Translations under genes and position numbers: made by a program | Assembly (NCBI RefSeq): GCF_019249215.1 | Contig: NZ_JAESDI010000015.1 | Coordinates: 1 to 64,000 of the forward strand | DNA length: 64,000 bases | Direction of reading: 5' to 3' | Origin: Alteromonas lipotrueae | GTDB lineage: Bacteria; Pseudomonadota; Gammaproteobacteria; Enterobacterales; Alteromonadaceae | In this document: piece after piece, positions 57,828 to 64,000 of the stretch | Position numbering within the stretch: position 1 is the first letter of the stretch | Layout: each line of letters begins with the position of its first letter | Notes under the pieces: model-generated | The model's input: the letters and a program-made list of their open reading frames with translations, nothing else | Told to the model about the DNA's origin: nothing | Databases searched by the model: none

Positions 57828-58766
57828 TCACACCAATTGCTGCTCAAGATCGTGCAGTACTTTATAGCAGTTTAATACCTGCCCCACGCTTGAGTTAGGC
57901 TCTCGACCTTCTCGAATAGCGGCAAAAAACTCCCTGTCTTGCAATTCAATCCCGTTCATTGAAACGTCTACAGTAGACACATCAATAGTTTCCTCTTTGC
58001 CGTTAACCAAGTCATCGTAGCGTGCGATATAAGTGCCATTGTCACAAATATAGCGGAAGAATGTCCCTAGAGGTCCATCATTGTTAAACGACAGCGACAG
58101 CGTACAAATTGCGCCATTTTCCGCTTGTAGCTGAATAGACATATCAAGGGCAATACCTAGCTCAGGGTGAATCGGCCCTTGCAAGGCATTCGCCTTTACA
58201 ATTTTGCTGCCGGCTTGATAGGCAAACAAATCAACGGTATGGGCAGCATGATGCCATAGCAGGTGATCGGTCCAAGAACGAGGCTCCCCTTTCGCATTTA
58301 TATTTTTACGACGGAAAAAGTAAGTTTGTACATCCATTTGTTGGATGTTCAGTTCATTGGCGGTAATGCGCTTATTTATCCATTGGTGCGAAGGGTTAAA
58401 ACGACGTGTATGTCCCACCATACAAGTTAACCCCGTTTCCTCTTGCACCTTCATAACAGCTTCAGCATCAAACCAGCTGTCCGCGAGAGGGATCTCTACC
58501 TGAACATGCTTACCTGCTTTCATGCATTGAATGGATTGCTCGGCATGTTGTTGGGTAGGCGTACATAAAATAACTGCATCGGCGTCAATGTTAAGTGCTT
58601 CAGCTAAGTCAGTAAATACGTGCTCAATGCCATATTCATTTGCAACTTTTTGCGTTTTCTCAACAGAACGGCCTACTAACGCCACCACATCAACACCATC
58701 AATATTTTTTATGCCCTCGAGGTGTTTTATTCCGAATGCACCAGGTCCTACTACGATTACTTTCAT
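57828..58766 (-). CDS. ligC: 4-carboxy-2-hydroxymuconate-6-semialdehyde dehydrogenase
   Basis: A 312-residue Gfo/Idh/MocA-fold dehydrogenase. The N-terminal Rossmann motif reads VVGPGAFGIKHLEGI, and VEIPLADSWFDAE follows in the place of the EKP motif. In the protocatechuate 4,5-pathway LigC oxidises the ring-cleavage product to 2-pyrone-4,6-dicarboxylate. The assignment rests on the fold plus its position 9 bp behind ligB and upstream of no competing dehydrogenase. Confidence 0.88.
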   Translation of the reverse strand: MKVIVVGPGAFGIKHLEGIKNIDGVDVVALVGRSVEKTQKVANEYGIEHVFTDLAEALNIDADAVILCTPTQQHAEQSIQCMKAGKHVQVEIPLADSWFDAEAVMKVQEETGLTCMVGHTRRFNPSHQWINKRITANELNIQQMDVQTYFFRRKNINAKGEPRSWTDHLLWHHAAHTVDLFAYQAGSKIVKANALQGPIHPELGIALDMSIQLQAENGAICTLSLSFNNDGPLGTFFRYICDNGTYIARYDDLVNGKEETIDVSTVDVSMNGIELQDREFFAAIREGREPNSSVGQVLNCYKVLHDLEQQLV

Positions 58767-58775
58767 AATTAATTC

Positions 58776-60000
<1,225 letters not shown>

Positions 60001-60016
60001 TATTGCTTCCTCAACT

Positions 60017-60919
60017 CTATTTAACCTGTTCAGGCCAATACAGGCGCATGGGGTTTTCGACAAGTAGCTTTTGCTGTAACGAGTCTGTTGGTGCAATTAA
60101 AGGCAGCATATCCACCAGCATGCCGTCATCAGGCGTATGGGTTTTCATATTTGGATGAGGCCAGTCTGTCCCCCACAACACGCGGTCTGAAAATTGCTCT
60201 ACCACGGTGCGTGCAAAAGGCACTACATCTAAATAATGCTTTGATGGGCCTTCAACAGATAAACGTTCTGGACAACTGACTTTCGACCAAAAGTTTTCAT
60301 TTTCACGCATTAGCCTCAAGAACAAGGCGAATTCAGGACCATCTAAAGGTTTAGTGACATCAGGTCTGCCCATGTGGTCAACCACTACCGTGGTTGGCAA
60401 ATTAGTGAAGAACTCATAAAGCTCTGGAAGCTCTTGCCCTTCAAAATAAATGACAATATGCCAATCTAGCTCTTTAATTCTTGCCGCAATGCGCTTTAGG
60501 GAATCAAAAGGCAATGCGTCAACAAGGCGCTTCACGAAGTTAAAACGAACACCTCTAACCCCGGCCTGGTGGAGCGCATCAAGTTCAGCATCGGTAACCG
60601 TTTCAGTGACAGTAGCCACACCTCTAGCTAGCCCTTCTGATGTATTAAGCGCATCAACCAAAGCGCGATTGTCTGCCCCGTGACAGGTAGCTTGTACCAA
60701 TATATTTCGACTAAAACCGAGATAATCGCGTAGTGCCCAAAGTTGATGTTTAGAAGCATCACAAGGGGTGTATTTTCGCTGCGGTGCAAACGGAAATTTA
60801 TCGCCGGGACCAAATACATGGCAGTGGGCATCCACGGCGCCGGCTGGCACCATATATGTAGGTTTTGAAGGTGATGGATGCCAATCTAACCAATCCGCAT
60901 CTTTGGTAAATGCACTCAT
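60017..60919 (-). CDS. ligI: 2-pyrone-4,6-dicarboxylate lactonase
   Basis: A 300-residue amidohydrolase-superfamily enzyme that opens 2-pyrone-4,6-dicarboxylate to 4-oxalomesaconate. The metal-type motif is VDAHCHVFGPGDKFPF near residue 29. HMGRPDV and the closing WGTDWPHPNM carry the further His and Asp. The start overlaps the ligJ stop as ATGA, so the two are translationally coupled. Confidence 0.94.
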   Translation of the reverse strand: MSAFTKDADWLDWHPSPSKPTYMVPAGAVDAHCHVFGPGDKFPFAPQRKYTPCDASKHQLWALRDYLGFSRNILVQATCHGADNRALVDALNTSEGLARGVATVTETVTDAELDALHQAGVRGVRFNFVKRLVDALPFDSLKRIAARIKELDWHIVIYFEGQELPELYEFFTNLPTTVVVDHMGRPDVTKPLDGPEFALFLRLMRENENFWSKVSCPERLSVEGPSKHYLDVVPFARTVVEQFSDRVLWGTDWPHPNMKTHTPDDGMLVDMLPLIAPTDSLQQKLLVENPMRLYWPEQVK

Positions 60920-61935
60920 AACCCCATCGCCTCTAATTTTTTACCTAGCGCGGGATAAACTCGGCGAGCATTTCCTGAATACACCTTTTGTCTATCTACC
61001 TCTGACAACGCTATCGAATCTACATAGCGCTTCGTATCATCAAAATAGTTACCGGTTTCTGGATCAATACCGCGAACGGCACCAATCATTTCAGACCCAA
61101 ACAAAATGTTGTCGATATCAATCACGTCGAACAACAAATCGATACCTGGCTGGTGATAAACGCAGGTGTCAAAAAAGACATTTTTCATTACATGTTCGCG
61201 AAGCGGCGGTTGCTTAAGCATATCGGCCAAGCCTCGATAGCGTCCCCAGTGATAAGGAACTGCGCCGCCCCCATGAGGTATAATGAATCGTAACGTTGGA
61301 AAATCTTTGAACAAGTTACCTTCTAAGAACTGCATAAATGCGGTGGTATCAGCATTCATATAGTGGGCACCTGTGGCATGAAAATTGGCGTTACATGAAC
61401 CTGATACGTGGATCATGGCCGGCACATCAAGCTCTACCATTTTTTCGTAGAATGGATACCAACTTGGGTCAGTTAAAGGCGCAGAATTCCAATGCCCCCC
61501 TGATGGGTCTGGATTTAGATTGCATCCAACAAACCCTTTTTCTTTTACACAACGCTCCAGCTCTTGAATCGAATTTTTAATCGGTACACCCACAGACTGG
61601 GGTAGCTGACACACACCTATAAAGCGCTCTGGATATAACTCAACTACCCTTGCTATTAGGTCATTACACGCACTGGTCCATTGCTTTGATACGGTCTCAT
61701 CACCGACATGATGTGCCATTGCTGAAGCACGAGGTGAGAATATGGTCATATCCAAACCACGCTCGTCTAGCAACTTAATTTGGTTTTTCTCGATACTGTC
61801 GCGAATTTGATCGTCACTAATATAGGGAACTTCTGGCAAGGCTTTACCTGCCTTAAAAGCAGCTATTTGCGCTTCGCGAAATAGCTGTAGGGGTTCGGGT
61901 GCGGTAGTGTAGTGACCGTGGCAATCTATGATCAT
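60916..61935 (-). CDS. ligJ: 4-oxalomesaconate hydratase
   Basis: A 339-residue amidohydrolase-fold enzyme that adds water to 4-oxalomesaconate to give 4-carboxy-4-hydroxy-2-oxoadipate. It has the N-terminal IIDCHGHYTTAPEPLQLF, MIHVSGS, FIIPHGGGAVPYHWGR and FGSEMIGAVRGIDPETGNYFDD, all characteristic of LigJ. AGGA precedes the ATG. It begins 94 bp after ligU and overlaps ligI by four bases. Confidence 0.93.
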   Translation of the reverse strand: MIIDCHGHYTTAPEPLQLFREAQIAAFKAGKALPEVPYISDDQIRDSIEKNQIKLLDERGLDMTIFSPRASAMAHHVGDETVSKQWTSACNDLIARVVELYPERFIGVCQLPQSVGVPIKNSIQELERCVKEKGFVGCNLNPDPSGGHWNSAPLTDPSWYPFYEKMVELDVPAMIHVSGSCNANFHATGAHYMNADTTAFMQFLEGNLFKDFPTLRFIIPHGGGAVPYHWGRYRGLADMLKQPPLREHVMKNVFFDTCVYHQPGIDLLFDVIDIDNILFGSEMIGAVRGIDPETGNYFDDTKRYVDSIALSEVDRQKVYSGNARRVYPALGKKLEAMGL

Positions 61936-62029
61936 GTTGTTATCCTAAGTTCACCTGTTGCTTGTTCATCAACATACCAACGACGTAACGGGCAACAGTA
62001 AAAGTTAATGGGTTAATTTGTGCTCGTTA

Positions 62030-63148
62030 TTATTCACACGACAGCATTGCCTCGCCGCGCATTAACAAACGCGCAGTGCGTAATAAGGCAGCACGCTTTA
62101 CATAAAACTGGCTAATATCGTGGCTACCAGAAACTTCCATTTCGACGGTAAACTGGCCTGTCGGATGCTCAACTTCAATAGCCATAGCGCTGTCATCAAA
62201 GCTTTTCTCAATTAGCTCGTTTGCTACTGTGCCGCTTAATACACAGGCCGTCGCAACGCTCACTGAGCCCAACACGCCAATTGCATCGTGAACTCGATGA
62301 GGAATAAAGGTACGGGTATTGATTAACCCGCCTTGTAACGCAGGTGAAATCAGGCTCATTTTAGGCACCGTTTTGTTACTCACATCACCTAAGTTCATTA
62401 GCTTACCGGCCTCTAAACGAATAGCCTCAACGTTAGCTTTTAATGCTTCGTTTGCTTCAAGCTCGCTAGGTAACTCTGCACCGGTTAACCCGAATGACTG
62501 TGCGTTAATCAGAACTACTGGCATGCCGTTGTCTATGCATGTTACAGGTACATCTAAAATCACATCTTGGGCGTTTCCGGTGGGGAACATTTTTTTGCAG
62601 CTTGAACCCGCAATATTTAAAAAATCGAGAAAGATAGGTGCTGCGCTGCCAGGCACGCCATCTATTTGTGCGTTACCTTGGTAATTAACCATGCCCCCCG
62701 GGGTTTCTACTCGCGCAGTAGCATTTGCACCGGTATTAAGCATATGAATTCGCACGTCAGTATGGCTAACGCTGCTAGGTACCAAGCCTTTTTCAATTGC
62801 GAAAGGGCCAACTCCAGCCAGAATATTGCCGCAATTTTGCGCCGTACTGACTTGCGCCTTATCTACGACGACTTGCACAAAAAGGTAATCTACATCTACA
62901 TCGTCGCGCTCTGATTTACTCACAATAGCGACTTTACTGGTAAGGGGATGTGCGCCACCTAAACCATCGATTTGGCGAGGGTCAGGCGACCCCATCAAAC
63001 GCAATAGAACCTGATCGCGCTCATCAGCGTTTTGAGGTAAATCTTCAGCAAGAAAATATAGCCCCTTGGATGTGCCGCCTCGAAATAGACAGCACGGAAC
63101 AGCGTGTTGTACCTTGCCGTTCTTATTGGGGTTTACCTGCATTTTCAT
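62030..63148 (-). CDS. ligU: 4-oxalomesaconate tautomerase (PrpF family)
   Basis: A 372-residue protein of two similar PrpF-type domains, starting VQHAVPCCLFRGGTSKGLYFL with the conserved N-terminal Cys of this isomerase family. QNCGNILAGVGPFAIE holds a second conserved Cys. In this context it is the LigU/GalD tautomerase that interconverts 4-oxalomesaconate forms before hydration. Its first ATG overlaps the ligK stop as ATGA; an ATG two codons on is an alternative. Confidence 0.9.
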   Translation of the reverse strand: MKMQVNPNKNGKVQHAVPCCLFRGGTSKGLYFLAEDLPQNADERDQVLLRLMGSPDPRQIDGLGGAHPLTSKVAIVSKSERDDVDVDYLFVQVVVDKAQVSTAQNCGNILAGVGPFAIEKGLVPSSVSHTDVRIHMLNTGANATARVETPGGMVNYQGNAQIDGVPGSAAPIFLDFLNIAGSSCKKMFPTGNAQDVILDVPVTCIDNGMPVVLINAQSFGLTGAELPSELEANEALKANVEAIRLEAGKLMNLGDVSNKTVPKMSLISPALQGGLINTRTFIPHRVHDAIGVLGSVSVATACVLSGTVANELIEKSFDDSAMAIEVEHPTGQFTVEMEVSGSHDISQFYVKRAALLRTARLLMRGEAMLSCE

Positions 63149-63831
63149 TTATCTTCATACTTAGCGTAAACTAAGCCTTTATTGGCAAGGCGCTCTCGCA
63201 TGTTGTAAATGTCTAACCCTAATTCACCGTTTTCAAAACGTATTCTTTTGGCTTCTTCGTTAGACATGCGTTTTTCAACATTCCCCCATACCTCACTGGC
63301 CTCTTCCCGTTTAACCACAACGACACCATCTTCATCAGCCACGACCATATCACCAGGGCGAATGTAAGCATTGGCGCAGGTGATCGGCACGTTAACGTTA
63401 GCAATGGTTTCTTTCACGCAGCCCTGAGAAAAAATAGTTTTCGACCAAACCGGAAAGTTCATTTCGGTAAGCGTTGCCGTGTCACGCACGCCACCTTCAA
63501 TAATGAGCCCACGTACACCGCGTGCTTTCAATGACGTAGCCAATAAGTCGCCAAAAAAACCATCGCTACTCGCGCTCGTCGGTTTAACCACTAAAACGTC
63601 ACCAGGCTGACATTGCTCGACCGCTACATGAATCATCCAGTTATCTCCTGGCGCGACTTCGCACGTCACCGCAGGGCCAGCAATTTTTGCGGGTTTATAG
63701 ATTGGACGCATGTAATCCGCTAATAAGCCTTTGCGGCCTTGGGCTTCATGCACAGTGGCCACTTCTGCGCCCTGATAATTAGCAACTACCGCCTCGTCTG
63801 GACGCGGTATATCTGTATAACAAACCGACAT
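63145..63831 (-). CDS. ligK: 4-carboxy-4-hydroxy-2-oxoadipate aldolase
   Basis: A 228-residue class II pyruvate aldolase of the RraA/HMG-CHA fold that splits its substrate to pyruvate and oxaloacetate. The metal and pyruvate site is seen in FGDLLATSLKARGVRGLIIEGGVRDT, where Arg and Asp of the RD pair are conserved. GAGGTGA is a strong ribosome site close to the ATG. It is the first gene of the lig set visible here; 169 bp of upstream sequence follow to the window edge. Confidence 0.93.
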   Translation of the reverse strand: MSVCYTDIPRPDEAVVANYQGAEVATVHEAQGRKGLLADYMRPIYKPAKIAGPAVTCEVAPGDNWMIHVAVEQCQPGDVLVVKPTSASSDGFFGDLLATSLKARGVRGLIIEGGVRDTATLTEMNFPVWSKTIFSQGCVKETIANVNVPITCANAYIRPGDMVVADEDGVVVVKREEASEVWGNVEKRMSNEEAKRIRFENGELGLDIYNMRERLANKGLVYAKYEDK

Positions 63832-64000
63832 AGTTCACCTCGGTATAGGAGATTTCGAAAACGCTAAATGAGTAAGTCAGCAACATTGGTTTTTAAAGCC
63901 ACTGGCTATGTCTTATGCCTCACTCACTTAATTGATTAATGTATGCAGTCACACTTTATTAACAAATAAAGAAGGAAACAATTAAGCAAATAAGAACAAA
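63832..64000. other. Upstream region of the lig operon
   Basis: AT-rich, with the ligK ribosome site at its left end and a short AGCCA-C-TGGCT dyad near 63898. A weak TTGTTA/TACATT pair on the minus strand could be the operon promoter. No coding sequence is evident before the window ends. Confidence 0.35.

Overview
The window reads as chromosome from a gammaproteobacterium, most likely a marine Alteromonadales (Alteromonas-like) species. This is inferred from the mix of genes, the moderate AT-rich composition and the protein sequences; no marker gene here fixes the genus. Most of the first 38 kb looks like ordinary core genome. The last 21 kb is a catabolic region for plant-derived aromatic compounds.

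Region 1 (1-2.9 kb): tRNA-Ala(GGC) and gltX lie on the minus strand, followed by two identical tRNA-Val(TAC) genes on the plus strand behind a near-consensus promoter. After them comes an array of 73-bp repeats, each carrying a rebuilt copy of the 3' end of the tRNA-Val gene. Region 2 (2.9-14.5 kb): a receiver-TPR protein lacking the usual phospho-acceptor Asp, a GNAT enzyme, moaA, an Atm1-type ABC exporter, a small DUF3820-type protein, an MFS carrier, class II DAHP synthase, a phosphatase-btuC-btuD operon and pepE. Region 3 (14.5-20 kb): a complete biotin locus, bioBFCD divergent from bioA, with a promoter and palindrome between them. BioF carries an unusual repetitive insertion.

Region 4 (20-38 kb): a DUF2937-type protein; a two-gene operon of a RimK-like ATP-grasp ligase and a GNAT plus C39-like peptidase fusion, which is the best candidate for an uncharacterised peptide-making system; a YrbG-type exchanger behind a structured leader; asnS; a PqiABC lipid-transport operon; a diguanylate cyclase; and an RND efflux pair. 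Region 5 (38-42.5 kb): an accessory patch with a VOC protein, a secreted metallopeptidase, a large secreted PHB-depolymerase-like esterase, a GNAT gene and the beheaded remnant of an SGNH hydrolase.

Region 6 (42.5-63.8 kb): genes for aromatic catabolism. One set handles ferulate: a feruloyl-esterase/tannase lipoprotein, an AraC regulator, an aromatic acid carrier, an aldehyde dehydrogenase, a hydratase-lyase and a CoA ligase, with a TonB-dependent receptor and a secreted DUF3237 protein read divergently. After pckA, a second set encodes the complete protocatechuate 4,5-cleavage route (ligK, ligU, ligJ, ligI, ligA, ligB, ligC) plus an aldo/keto reductase. Together they would take ferulate esters to vanillate, and protocatechuate to pyruvate and oxaloacetate. 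The vanillate O-demethylase that joins the two halves is not in the window. Start codons were re-chosen where a Shine-Dalgarno site, an ATGA overlap or the family's normal N-terminus favoured an internal start.
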